Shown: piece after piece, positions 1 to 7,994 of the stretch
How the letters are laid out: each line of letters starts with the position of its first letter
How positions within the stretch are numbered: the stretch's first letter is position 1
From: Terriglobia bacterium
Lineage (GTDB): Bacteria; Acidobacteriota; Terriglobia; Acidiferrales; UBA7541
Direction: 5' to 3'
Assembly: GCA_020072785.1 (NCBI GenBank)
Contig: JAIQGG010000002.1
Span: 1,178,001-1,242,000, forward strand
DNA: 64,000 nt
Notes under the pieces: model-generated
The model's input: the letters and a program-made list of their open reading frames with translations, nothing else
Databases searched by the model: none
What the model was told of the DNA's origin: nothing
Made by a program: the position numbers and the translations under genes

Positions 1-78
1 CGTCTTCTGCTCCGTGCCCGCCAGCGTTACCAAGCCGCAAACCAGCAATCCCGCGAACAGCCACGTTGCTCTCTTCAT
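1..78 (-). CDS. N-terminus of an exported protein (partial)
   Basis: The first 26 codons of a gene that runs off the left edge on the minus strand. The peptide starts MKRATWLFAGLLVCGLVTLA, a basic N-region followed by a hydrophobic core, so it is a signal peptide or lipoprotein leader (a Cys at residue 14 lies inside the core, so a lipobox is not clear). Nothing can be said about the mature protein. It is divergent from the nitrilase gene, with about 250 bases between them. Confidence 0.55.
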   Translation of the reverse strand, partial: MKRATWLFAGLLVCGLVTLAGTEQKT

Positions 79-332
79 TGCCCGCCTCCCGTTGCGCTCT
101 CCCGCGTGGCCGCGATTATAGCCGGGTCCCGAAAACCGGCGTAATGAATTTCTGGGGCAGACCGGGCAATCGTGCACGCACTGTACCGGCGGATCCAGGG
201 AGCATGGAGAAGTTTGGCCAGACTCCTTGACAGGTCCCGGCTTCCAGTATTGAATCTCCTGCATTCGGCAGAATCGCGGGAGTGCCGCTGGGCCTGTTTC
301 TGCCGGCAAGTGTCCGGAGCAGGGAGGCTGCC

Positions 333-1466
333 ATGAAGCCGAGGCAGAAAGTGTTGGGAGGGCGGGCCAGCGTGAAGGTGGCTGTTGTGCAGACGCCGCC
401 GGTGTTCCTGGACCTGGACAAGAGCATCGACCGCGCCTGCCAGAAGATCGCCGAGGCCGCCGGCAACGGCGCGGAACTCGTGGCCTTTACGGAAACCTGG
501 CTGGCCGGGTATCCGTATTGGGGTGAGGGCTGGGAATCGAAGCTGCAGAACTGGATTCCCGTGCGGGTCCGCTTTTACGACAACGCCTTGCTCATTCCGG
601 GCGAGGATACCGAGCGCCTTTGCCAGGCGGCCGCCCGGGCCAATACCCACGTGGTGATCGGCTGCAACGAGATGGACTCCCGGCCCGGCGTCCACACCAT
701 TTACAATACCCAGCTGTTTATCGGCCGCTCCGGAAGAATCCTGGGCCGGCACCGCAAAACTATGCCCACGTTCGTCGAGCGCGCGGTGTGGGGCAATGGC
801 GATGGCAGCGATCTGGTCAGTTACGAAACCGATATCGGCCGGATCGGCGGGCTCATCTGTGGGGAGCATCTGATGCCCCTGATCCGCGCGCGCATGATCG
901 AGCAGGGAGAGGATTTCCACATTGCTGCGTTCCCGGGCGCGTTTGCCCTGCATAGCGGGCCAAAGCTGGAAGAGGCCGACTCCGAGGGCCGATACTTCTG
1001 GGGGCACACCTTGACGCGCGCACATGCGCTGGAGGCCGGAGCGTTTGTGCTGTCAGCGGCGGGCTACATGACGCGGCGGGACCTCCCGGCGGATTTTCCG
1101 CTGGTGGAAACAGTGAACGTGGACTACGCGCACGGCGGCAGCCAGATTGTGGGGCCCCTCGGCGTTCCGCTGGTTCCACCGACCTCCGGCGACACGATCC
1201 TTTACGCCGAATGCCAAGCGGACATGATCAAGGTCTGGAAGGCCATCATTGACACCGTGGGGCATTATTCCCGGCCGGACATCGTCCGCTTGCAGTACCT
1301 GGGAGGGGAGCAGATGGGCTTGGCGGACCTGGCGGTCCGGGCGGTCGAGAAGACTGCGCCCGGGGAACTGGAGCGAATCGCGGAGAAGCATGAAGTGGCC
1401 CGTGCGCAGATGGATGCGGCCGTGGAGCAACTTGCCAGGAAAACCGGGAGCGGCAGCCCATCGTAA
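333..1466 (+). CDS. Nitrilase-family carbon-nitrogen hydrolase
   Basis: 377 aa, usual length for an aliphatic nitrilase or cyanide dihydratase, which hydrolyse organic nitriles (or HCN) in the cytoplasm. The catalytic triad is visible: Glu54 in FTETWLAGYP, Lys142 in GRHRKTMPT and Cys176 in IGGLICGEHLMPL. In typical nitrilases the residue after the catalytic Cys is Trp (CWEN/CWEH); here it is Gly, which could change substrate choice. The ATG at 333 was chosen because AGGGAGG lies six bases before it and MKPRQKVLGGR fits the family N-terminus; an upstream in-frame ATG at 282 has no ribosome site. The gene stands alone. Family assignment is firm, substrate unknown. Confidence 0.88.
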   Translation: MKPRQKVLGGRASVKVAVVQTPPVFLDLDKSIDRACQKIAEAAGNGAELVAFTETWLAGYPYWGEGWESKLQNWIPVRVRFYDNALLIPGEDTERLCQAAARANTHVVIGCNEMDSRPGVHTIYNTQLFIGRSGRILGRHRKTMPTFVERAVWGNGDGSDLVSYETDIGRIGGLICGEHLMPLIRARMIEQGEDFHIAAFPGAFALHSGPKLEEADSEGRYFWGHTLTRAHALEAGAFVLSAAGYMTRRDLPADFPLVETVNVDYAHGGSQIVGPLGVPLVPPTSGDTILYAECQADMIKVWKAIIDTVGHYSRPDIVRLQYLGGEQMGLADLAVRAVEKTAPGELERIAEKHEVARAQMDAAVEQLARKTGSGSPS

Positions 1467-1709
1467 GAATCATCCACGAATAGCCCGCAGTATCGTTTTC
1501 CGGCGGATCGGCGGAATAATAGATTCGCGGCGTTGCCCGCGGATCGTCATTCGTATGCGGAACGCCTTCCTGGCTGAGGGGGTTCCGCTGGAGATCCCCC
1601 GGGGCGCGGGAGATGCTTCCCCGTCTGGAGCGGCTGATCCGCTTCGCGCGCGGCTGCGGGATGCCTATCGCCCGCCGTTCGGCGGCCAGAATATGGCTCC
1701 GCTCCGTAT

Positions 1710-3404
1710 TCAGCTTCCGCAGTTTGTCAGCGGCGCAGCGGGCAACAAATCTGGGCCCACTACAAAAGGAATAACAGTGATATTCCGTCCAAAGTCTTCT
1801 GGTTTTAGACAGCGTAACTCCGGGAAATGCCTCGGCAGTTCCTTGCCGACAGTGTCTCCCCAACCAGCTTGAAAGACCCAAACTCGATCCCCGGGTTTTA
1901 AGCCGTAGGTATGTGCCATTTGTTCGAACTGCGGCGAGAAATTCCCGCTTATCAGCTTCCATATATGGAGGGAGACGATGGAATACCCGTTACAACTAAA
2001 CTCAGCGAGGTCTCCGTGGAACACGCCAGCGGGGATATTTCTCGGGCCGCAGAGATAATACGCGATCGGGAGGCTGCTCTGGTAGTCCACCAGGATTATG
2101 TCTCCCCGCGGAATTGACTGCTGGATATGATTCACAGCGGCGATCATCAACGTCCGGCTCTGATTCTCTTCTGTGATGCCTTCCTCGAATGTCTTCCCGG
2201 TGGCATTCGACGCTCCCGCTAAGACGGTCGCGATCAGTAGGCCCGCCCAGAGTTTCTGACCGCAAACGGCTGCCAGCAGAAAGCTCGCAGCCGCTATCGC
2301 AAAAGGCGCAAGAAACACCGTGTGGCGGCTGCCGACATAGGGATAGATCCCCGCCATGGCTGCGCCCCAGACCGCGATAAAAGGGAGCAAAAGGAGAATT
2401 CCAGAATGGCCAGAAGGCGGGTGGCCCCGACGGGATAGCAATTCCCGGACAACGAGAAACCCAACGCCGGCGACGAAGAGCAGAAGCATGGCTTGCGAGA
2501 CGTAATGTTCTCCGAACAGGAATAGGAAGATATTCGAAGTCTGTTCTCGCGTAAAAGTGACAAGATCCCCGCTGCCCAGATGAAAATAGTACTGACCGAA
2601 CGGCATTCCCCAAAGTGCTATGTAATTCTTAAGCTTCGACACGTGCGTCACGTACAGGAACCCATAAATCGCCAGCGCTCCCGCTTGGCCGCTGGCCCAG
2701 GCGACAACAACTTTTCGCGAAAGCCGTGCATCGCTGATTCGTGCCAGCGAATAAAGACCGATGGCCAGTGCAAAGAAAAGCGCCGAGTAATGGGAAAGAA
2801 TTGCCAGGTAGAGAAAGACGGAGAAATGCCACATTCCGCGAACGGACTTTTCCTGAAAGGCCCGCTCCAGAATGTACAGGGCGGTCGCCATACAGAACAG
2901 CAACAGAGCGTACTCCCGCACCTCAGCCGAGAGGGTGATCAGGGCCGGGGAAAACGCGACGAGGATGAGGCCGATCAAGCTCGCCGTTTTGCCGAAAACC
3001 ATCCCGATCCATTTGAAAGCAACCCAACAAAGGGCTGTTCCAGCAAACACCGAAGGCAGGCGCAGCATCAGTTCCGAGCGGCCCAGGAAATGCCAATAGT
3101 AGAGCAGGAGATAAAGCAGCGGAGGATGCGCGTTGGTCAGGCTGGCCTTGTACGCAAGAAAAGCCGAAGGCTGATTGATCAACAGGTAGTGAAGCGCCTC
3201 GTCCGGGTTCAAATAGCTTCGGCTGGCAACGAACACCCGGAGCCCAAAACCGGCGGCAACCACCGTGAGTGCGACAGCAGTCAGATGCTCGTCAAGCCAG
3301 TTCTCGACGACGGCGTCCCGGCTGATTACATCGCGTTCGCCTATTCCGGGCGCAATGTCCGGCCGCGAATCCGGTTCCGTGTGGACCACCACTCTGGGGT
3401 TCAC
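1710..3404 (-). CDS. GT39-like polytopic membrane glycosyltransferase
   Basis: 564 aa with many hydrophobic helices. Near the first periplasmic loop it has YLNPDEALHY (Asp68-Glu69), the acidic motif of the PMT_2/ArnT (GT39/GT83) superfamily, followed by NAHPPLLYLLLYYW, the usual second loop signature. Members transfer sugars from a polyprenyl-phosphate carrier to lipid or protein on the periplasmic side. The start is a GTG; no ATG is available in frame upstream and the ribosome site is weak, so the exact start is uncertain. About 240 bases separate it from the convergent nitrilase, with no recognisable gene. Acceptor and donor cannot be deduced. Confidence 0.8.
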   Translation of the reverse strand: MNPRVVVHTEPDSRPDIAPGIGERDVISRDAVVENWLDEHLTAVALTVVAAGFGLRVFVASRSYLNPDEALHYLLINQPSAFLAYKASLTNAHPPLLYLLLYYWHFLGRSELMLRLPSVFAGTALCWVAFKWIGMVFGKTASLIGLILVAFSPALITLSAEVREYALLLFCMATALYILERAFQEKSVRGMWHFSVFLYLAILSHYSALFFALAIGLYSLARISDARLSRKVVVAWASGQAGALAIYGFLYVTHVSKLKNYIALWGMPFGQYYFHLGSGDLVTFTREQTSNIFLFLFGEHYVSQAMLLLFVAGVGFLVVRELLSRRGHPPSGHSGILLLLPFIAVWGAAMAGIYPYVGSRHTVFLAPFAIAAASFLLAAVCGQKLWAGLLIATVLAGASNATGKTFEEGITEENQSRTLMIAAVNHIQQSIPRGDIILVDYQSSLPIAYYLCGPRNIPAGVFHGDLAEFSCNGYSIVSLHIWKLISGNFSPQFEQMAHTYGLKPGDRVWVFQAGWGDTVGKELPRHFPELRCLKPEDFGRNITVIPFVVGPDLLPAAPLTNCGS

Positions 3405-3889
3405 GTGTTTGTCAGCATCCTCTCCGTCAAGATTTCAGCGTCGGAAGCAAGAGGGACCCGGTTGTAGCGGGTTCCCCGCCATGGTTTGCCGTGAGATAGC
3501 CCCGCAAGTGAACTGGAGCGTTTCCTGCGCGTGATACGCAGGCCGTAGCACGATGATTCTGGGCCTGTTCCATTCTCCTCCGTGCAATGCCATCTCCCGG
3601 CGCGAATATCCATTAGACTCGCTGCTGTCCTGGCGTGTCCATCGGCAGGTAATTTGCGTTGTCCGAACTGCTATCGGCCGTTACGTAGTGCTCCCGGCAG
3701 GGGTGCAAGCTTTTGCGGCGAGCAAGCAAGAAGCCACCCGCTGCTGCGAACACAAAGTGGCATTCTAAGTCTTCAGTGTCGGAAGGATAATAAGGTTACG
3801 AGGTCCGTGAGGCAGGGAGGTGCAGAAACCTGGTGTTTTTTTCTGCTCCCGCGGAGAGACGCCATATTCCCCGTACGTGTTTGAGAATA
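3405..3889. other. Intergenic region without a recognisable gene
   Basis: About 480 bases between the GT39-like gene and tRNA-Asp. Short open frames here have no start signals and no family resemblance. The only structure I see is a 9-bp inverted repeat (GCCATATTC at 3861-3869 and GAATATGGC at 3885-3893) whose right arm overlaps the 3' end of the tRNA-Asp gene. Confidence 0.5.
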
Positions 3890-3966
3890 TGGCGGGGACG
3901 ACGGGACTCGAACCCGCGACCTCTGCCGTGACAGGGCAGCGTTCTAACCAACTGAACTACGTCCCC
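3890..3966 (-). tRNA. tRNA-Asp (GTC)
   Basis: Cloverleaf on the minus strand: acceptor GGGGACG pairs with CGTCCCC, D-loop AGTTCAGTTGGTTAGA, anticodon stem CTGCC/GGCAG around loop CTGTCAC (anticodon GTC), T-arm GGGTTCGAGTCCC. Discriminator G followed by an encoded CCA (complement of 3890-3892). It lies 21 bases downstream of tRNA-Val on the same strand, so the two are probably one transcript. Confidence 0.95.
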
Positions 3967-3987
3967 GCGGAAATTGCGATGCGCGAA

Positions 3988-4063
3988 TGGTGGGCAGTGT
4001 CCGATTCGAACGGACGACCTTTCGGGTGTAAACCGAATGCTCTAACCGCTGAGCTAACCGCCC
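3988..4063 (-). tRNA. tRNA-Val (TAC)
   Basis: Minus-strand cloverleaf: acceptor GGGCGGT with ACTGCCC, D-arm GCTCAGCGGTTAGAGC, anticodon stem TTCGG/CCGAA with loop TTTACAC (anticodon TAC), T-arm ending CCGTTCGAATCGG. Discriminator A and an encoded CCA at the 3' end. Upstream partner of tRNA-Asp. Confidence 0.95.
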
Positions 4064-4206
4064 CTGCATCAACATCGTACAGCAACCGGCGCAGACCGTC
4101 AACGCGCCGCAAATTCGCGCCGGAACCGCCCCGCCGCCTTCCTTGCACTTTCCCTCATGAGCCAGTAAACTTTCTTCTTTGCTTCGGTGCACAGGAAGCG
4201 GGTGGC

Positions 4207-4488
4207 ATGCTCCTCTCTCGAGACTTCGTCGCGTATATGGCCACGGAAGTGGTCAAGCGCCTGGTGGAAAGCGAGCAGATTGAAACCAAGGCCGTGGAGG
4301 CCGTAGCCCTGCGCGTCCGCCAGAAGATGCAGGAAGAACTGAGCATCGAGGACCGCCTCAACGACGAAGTCCGCGAAATCCTGATCCAGCACCAGGACGA
4401 GATGCGCCGCACGGGCGTCTCCTATCAGGAGATGTTCAAGAAGGCCAAGGCCCAGTTGGCCCGCGACCGCAAGCTGGTCCTGCGCTGA
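4207..4488 (+). CDS. DUF507 family protein, first of a tandem pair
   Basis: 93 aa beginning MLLSRDFVAYMATEVVKRLV. It shares layout with the next gene: an N-terminal LSR(D/E) segment, a central acidic amphipathic helix (EDRLNDEVREILIQHQDEMRR) and a basic C-terminal tail, which matches DUF507, a small helical family of unknown function. The ATG at 4207 is preceded by AGGAAG. The paralogue follows after 75 bases, so this looks like a two-gene unit, possibly forming a heteromer. No function can be assigned. Confidence 0.7.
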   Translation: MLLSRDFVAYMATEVVKRLVESEQIETKAVEAVALRVRQKMQEELSIEDRLNDEVREILIQHQDEMRRTGVSYQEMFKKAKAQLARDRKLVLR

Positions 4489-4563
4489 GCGCCGGAACGG
4501 TACGCACGGTTTGGCGGGTAAACGGGCCATAACGTAAGAGTGATCTCCAGTTGAGGGATGGGC

Positions 4564-4866
4564 ATGCGACTCAGCCGCGAAAAAATCATCCGCCTTTCGC
4601 ACCAGATCAACGACGTACTGGTGGCCAGCAACGATGTGGAATTCATCGAAGACCGCGATACCATCCGCAATCAGGTGGTGCTCATCCTGCAGGCCCTGCT
4701 CCACGAAGAGGAAAAGGTGGATGCCGAGGTGCGTAAGAAGATCACCTCGCAGAAAAAAGAGATCCTCGAAGGCAGCGAAGAGTGGGACGTTCTCTACCGC
4801 AAGTATTACGCCGACGAGATGCGCCGCATAGGTGTTCCGCACCAGGCCGAAGAGCGCCGCACGTAG
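4564..4866 (+). CDS. DUF507 family protein, second of a tandem pair
   Basis: 100 aa, beginning MRLSREKIIRLSHQINDVLV, then a charged helical region (LHEEEKVDAEVRKKITSQKK) and the ending YRKYYADEMRRIGV, characteristic of DUF507. The ATG at 4564 was preferred over 4558 because GAGGG is six bases upstream and MRLS is the family N-terminus. It directly follows the paralogue at 4207-4488. Function unknown; fusions of two such units occur in other genomes, so the pair may work together. Confidence 0.78.
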   Translation: MRLSREKIIRLSHQINDVLVASNDVEFIEDRDTIRNQVVLILQALLHEEEKVDAEVRKKITSQKKEILEGSEEWDVLYRKYYADEMRRIGVPHQAEERRT

Positions 4867-4947
4867 TTCGCAACCCAGCCACGCGGGAGCTTGAATTCCC
4901 GCCGTTTTTTCCGGGACATGCCGTGCGCTTTCGTTTCCATTTCGTTA

Positions 4948-4953
4948 TATACT
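4948..4953 (+). promoter_or_regulatory. Probable -10 element TATACT
   Basis: TATACT lies 25 bases before the ATG of the small membrane protein gene at 4979. No good -35 is visible at 17 bases. Same hexamer as before the genes at 20632 and 33026. Confidence 0.4.
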
Positions 4954-4978
4954 GGCACTGTCTCCTCGGGAAGAATCC

Positions 4979-5446
4979 ATGCCCACCAAAAGTTTGCCTC
5001 CCTGGTTGGCCTTCGCACAAATCAAGCCTGCCCTGACTGCCGGTGTGATCCTTTGTTCTGTGAGCTATATCCTGAATCTGGCCTTATCGCGGCTCGGTAT
5101 TACCGGGGCGGCGACCCTCCTCGATGATCTGGCGATGGGCCTCCTCGGAGCTCTGCTCCTCTTGGTCTATCTGTCGGCGCTCTATGAAAGCCAGTGCCAC
5201 GCGCGGGCCAAGGAAAGAGCCATTCTCGTGGTCGAGCTCAATCACCATATTCGCAGCGCGCTGACGGCGCTGGGGTATTGCGTGATGCTGGAAGACCGCG
5301 AGGAGCGCCTCCGCCGGTACGACGATGCGGTGGCCACCATTGACCGGGTATTGACAGACCTGGTGCCCACTACAGGAAGCACGGAAGAGCCGCGCCTCTT
5401 CCTATCCGAGAATAACGTCACTTACGGCCAGCGCCCCCTGCGCTGA
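4979..5446 (+). CDS. Small membrane protein with a histidine-kinase-like H-box
   Basis: 155 aa. Two predicted membrane segments (about residues 17-37 and 50-68) are followed by a cytoplasmic helical region containing VELNHHIRSALTAL (His89-His90), which resembles the H-box of the HisKA dimerisation domain (SHELRTPL in classical kinases), then a second helix (residues about 107-128). The protein ends there: no ATP-binding N, G1, F or G2 boxes follow, and the gene ends before a terminator. It could be a phosphotransfer or dimerisation partner for a separate kinase, or a degenerate sensor. Spacing to the DUF507 gene is 112 bases and a -10-like site precedes it, so it is probably its own unit. Confidence 0.6.
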   Translation: MPTKSLPPWLAFAQIKPALTAGVILCSVSYILNLALSRLGITGAATLLDDLAMGLLGALLLLVYLSALYESQCHARAKERAILVVELNHHIRSALTALGYCVMLEDREERLRRYDDAVATIDRVLTDLVPTTGSTEEPRLFLSENNVTYGQRPLR

Positions 5447-5513
5447 AACGTTTCCCGCAAAATCCCTTCCCGGCAGAAGCCGGAGCGGGAGAAACATTCT
5501 GTGCCCCCGCGGC

Positions 5514-5552
5514 GAAAAAAAAGGGCGGCCTTGGCGGCCGCCCTTTTCTTTT
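5514..5552. terminator. Bidirectional rho-independent terminator
   Basis: A perfect 10-bp stem (AAGGGCGGCC at 5521-5530, GGCCGCCCTT at 5536-5545) with a 5-base loop, an A-run on its left and a T-rich run on its right. It sits between the convergent small membrane protein gene and the M48 protease gene and can serve both. Confidence 0.9.
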
Positions 5553-5578
5553 GCTAATAAGCTGTCCTGCCGGGAGGG

Positions 5579-6703
5579 TTAGGGCGTATCCGGACGGCGC
5601 TTGAGTGTTGGCCGCCCGTCATCGGCCGGATCCGTGCCGGTGGTCTGCGGGGCTTTGTTTTTTTCCTGCTCGGTGCGGGTGCGCAGGGTGGGCTTGCCCG
5701 GCCCGTTATCCTTGGTTTTGCGGCTGAACATGATATTGCGCAGGCGCGCCTTCACCTGGTCGAATTCGGAGGTGGTGACGATGTATTCGTCGCGCGCCGG
5801 CAGAATGCGCGCGATTTCTTTTTGCGCTCTGGCGATGCGCTCCGGCGTCGGCGGGTGCGAGGAAAAAACCTTGGGGATGGTGCCCGGACGGCGCCGCTCA
5901 TCGGCCTGGATGCGCTCGAAGAAGGTCACGTAGGCGTTGGGGTCGTAGCCCGCCTTGTACATGTACTGCAGCCCGAGAAAGTCGGCTTCGCGCTCCGCAT
6001 CCCGCGAAAATTTCAAGTAGGTCAGCGGGATGGCCAGATTCAGCCCCTGGTAGATTCCGTAGCCCGCCCAGCCCCCGGGACCCAGCAGGATCAGCGGGAT
6101 CGAGGCCAGCTGCAGGATTTCGCCCTTGGTGGCCTGCTTGGTGCCGTGACGCGCGGTCACGTGCGAAATTTCGTGGGCCATCACGCCCGCCAGTTCGGAC
6201 TCTTCCTGCGCGCGCAGGATCAGGCCGCTGTTGACGTAGAAAAAGCCGCCAGGCAATGCGAAGGCGTTGACTTCGTCGGAATCGATGACCTTGATGGTGA
6301 AAGGCACGCGTGCGTCCGAATTGCGCACCAGGTTCTGCCCCACGCGGTTCACGTACTCCGTGACCACCGGGTCGTCGATCATCTTGGAACTGCGCTCGAC
6401 CTCCTGGGCCAGCTGCTTGCCCAGGGCGATCTCTTTCTCCAGGGAATAGAAATTTACGCCCTTGCCTACGTTGCGGTTCCCGATCGCCTCCACGTCCTCT
6501 TTCGAGTTCTTCGGGGAGACCTGTGCTTGCTGGGGCACGGGCTGTTCTTGGGGCGCTTTCGGCGGCGCTGCCGGCTGTTGTGGCTGCGCCGGCGCTTGGC
6601 CCTGGTCCTGGGGCGGCTGGCTCTGGGGAACCGCGAGCGCCGGTCCGGCGAATAGCGCGGTGGCCAGCAGCAAGCCCGAGATATGCCGCAGTAGTTGTTT
6701 CAT
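5579..6703 (-). CDS. M48 family zinc metalloprotease, exported
   Basis: 374 aa. A signal peptide (residues 1-24, cleaved near ALAV) is followed by a Pro/Gln-rich linker (25-65) and an M48 domain of the BepA/YfgC/LoiP type. The zinc site is HEISH (His177, Glu178, His181), with the third ligand Glu237 in AEREAD; SSHPPTPER near residue 285 is the usual C-terminal M48 motif. Periplasmic members degrade misfolded outer-membrane proteins or act as chaperones. The C-terminal 60 residues are charged and low complexity. It is monocistronic, convergent with the upstream gene across a terminator. Confidence 0.9.
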   Translation of the reverse strand: MKQLLRHISGLLLATALFAGPALAVPQSQPPQDQGQAPAQPQQPAAPPKAPQEQPVPQQAQVSPKNSKEDVEAIGNRNVGKGVNFYSLEKEIALGKQLAQEVERSSKMIDDPVVTEYVNRVGQNLVRNSDARVPFTIKVIDSDEVNAFALPGGFFYVNSGLILRAQEESELAGVMAHEISHVTARHGTKQATKGEILQLASIPLILLGPGGWAGYGIYQGLNLAIPLTYLKFSRDAEREADFLGLQYMYKAGYDPNAYVTFFERIQADERRRPGTIPKVFSSHPPTPERIARAQKEIARILPARDEYIVTTSEFDQVKARLRNIMFSRKTKDNGPGKPTLRTRTEQEKNKAPQTTGTDPADDGRPTLKRRPDTP

Positions 6704-6881
6704 GGCGCCCTCTGACGGAAGTATACACCCCCCTATGGGGTGGACCCGGGCCGGTTTGGCCCTCCGCTGCGTAAGATGTAAGCGCGGCCCGGAAGGTTTC
6801 CCGCCTCCCCCCGGTGTCCAAGAAGGATTCGGTTTAGGTTGACGCGCCTAAGGCCCTGCATCTAGAGTAGCTATCCACGCT

Positions 6882-7103
6882 ATGAGCGTTCGCAAGATTC
6901 AAATTGGCCAGTTGTGGAAGCAGGATGGAACGGGCGAAATCTACCTCGTCACCCGCGTCTATTCCGAGGCCCTCAGCACCGTCGCCGTGCTGCGCAAGAG
7001 TGGCGCCGAGCAGGAGGCGCTCATCCGCATGAAGGTCGAGCGCAAGGGCGACGGCCAGACGCTGCACGGTTTTACCCCCGCCCAGGAAGACGAAGACTCC
7101 TAA
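6882..7103 (+). CDS. Small hypothetical protein
   Basis: 73 aa (MSVRKIQIGQLWKQDGTGEIYLVTRVYSEALSTV in outline), predicted as a compact beta-rich fold with no membrane segment or cysteine. It has no strong ribosome site. It faces bshB1 with only 11 bases between the stops. I do not recognise the family; the regular codon use and clean frame support a real gene. Confidence 0.5.
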   Translation: MSVRKIQIGQLWKQDGTGEIYLVTRVYSEALSTVAVLRKSGAEQEALIRMKVERKGDGQTLHGFTPAQEDEDS

Positions 7104-7114
7104 CCCCCCGCGGC

Positions 7115-7831
7115 TCAGATCGAACGCACTGCCATCCTCACCACGTCCTCCACCTGCAGCAACTCCTTGGTCAGAAAGGCCTCGCCGTATTTCACCCCAA
7201 TGATCTGCCCATAGTGCCGCGCCAGCTGATTCATCTGCTCTTCCAGGCGGTCGATCGCCAGGTGCACGCTGCTCTTCGCCGCGCGCTTCCCGGGACGAAA
7301 CTGCGAGGCGAACGCCAGGATCGCCCGCCGCCGCTGTTGGTACTCCGCGGTGATGTCCACGACAAACGTGGGCCGCACGCCGGCGTAGGCCGTGGCATAG
7401 AGAATCTTGAACGGGCGGAAGGGTTCGCCCTCCAGCGGCAGTTGCTTCAGCCCCGCCAGAAAACAGGCCTCGTAACCCAGCGTGGAGGCATGGTAGTGGT
7501 CGGGGTGCCGGGCCTCCCAGTAGGGAAGGATCACGGTATGCGGCCGCAGCGCGCGGATCTGCTGCGCCAGGCGCAGCTTGTTCTCCCGGCTGGGCTGCAC
7601 GTCGGAATCCGCCACGCCCAGCGTGCCCCGCCACTTCGCGCCGAGCAACTTGCCCGCTTTGGCCGCCTCCCGGGCGCGGGTCTCCGGCGTGCCCCGCGTG
7701 CCCATCTCCCCTGCGGTCAGGTCCAGGATTCCGGTCTTGTAGCCGCGCCGCGCCATCTTCAGCAGCGTCCCGCCGCAGGTCAGCTCCACGTCGTCGGGAT
7801 GCGCGGCAATCGCCAGCAGGTCGAGTTTCAT
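7115..7831 (-). CDS. bshB1: PIG-L family deacetylase, probable bacillithiol enzyme BshB1
   Basis: 238 aa. The zinc site of the LmbE/PIG-L fold is seen as AHPDD (His11, Asp13, Asp14) and HPDHYHAS near residue 109. Length, the sequence AGEMGTRGTPETRAREAAKA and the C-terminal YGEAFLTKE match BshB1, which removes acetate from GlcNAc-malate during bacillithiol synthesis. The partner genes bshA and bshC are not in the window. Two palindromic repeat copies lie 30-86 bases upstream, oriented towards this gene. A YpdA-like flavoprotein at 45747 is a possible functional relative, though distant. Confidence 0.85.
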   Translation of the reverse strand: MKLDLLAIAAHPDDVELTCGGTLLKMARRGYKTGILDLTAGEMGTRGTPETRAREAAKAGKLLGAKWRGTLGVADSDVQPSRENKLRLAQQIRALRPHTVILPYWEARHPDHYHASTLGYEACFLAGLKQLPLEGEPFRPFKILYATAYAGVRPTFVVDITAEYQQRRRAILAFASQFRPGKRAAKSSVHLAIDRLEEQMNQLARHYGQIIGVKYGEAFLTKELLQVEDVVRMAVRSI

Positions 7832-7860
7832 TGTTTCTCCCTCGCAGGCCCGATTCTAAC

Positions 7861-7890
7861 AACTGTACGCGTGACCGCGAAGCGGTCAAC
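7861..7890 (-). repeat. Palindromic repeat element, copy 1
   Basis: Read on the minus strand: TTGACCGC TTC GCGGTCACGC GTACAGTT. A perfect GACCGC/GCGGTC palindrome sits between a TTGACC hexamer and TACAGT, 16 bases apart. In tandem with copy 2 (period 27) and oriented towards bshB1. Confidence 0.75.
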
Positions 7891-7917
7891 TGTATGCATG
7901 ACCGCTAAGCGGTCAAT
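7888..7917 (-). repeat. Palindromic repeat element, copy 2
   Basis: Minus strand: TTGACCGC TTA GCGGTCATGC ATACAGTT. Same arrangement as copy 1, overlapping it by three bases. Confidence 0.75.
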
Positions 7918-7994
7918 AAGCCGCCCGTGGGGGGCACGACATGTCGTGCCCGTCTTTCTGGCCTGTGTGGTAACGTTCTTTGCTGTAAAACCAT

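Noticed and set aside
282-332. Longer start of the nitrilase gene
   Set aside because: No ribosome site and unconserved residues; the ATG at 333 has AGGGAGG at ideal spacing.
3401-3613. Short minus-strand frame upstream of the GT39-like gene
   Set aside because: No domain, no ribosome site, and it overlaps the start of the real gene.
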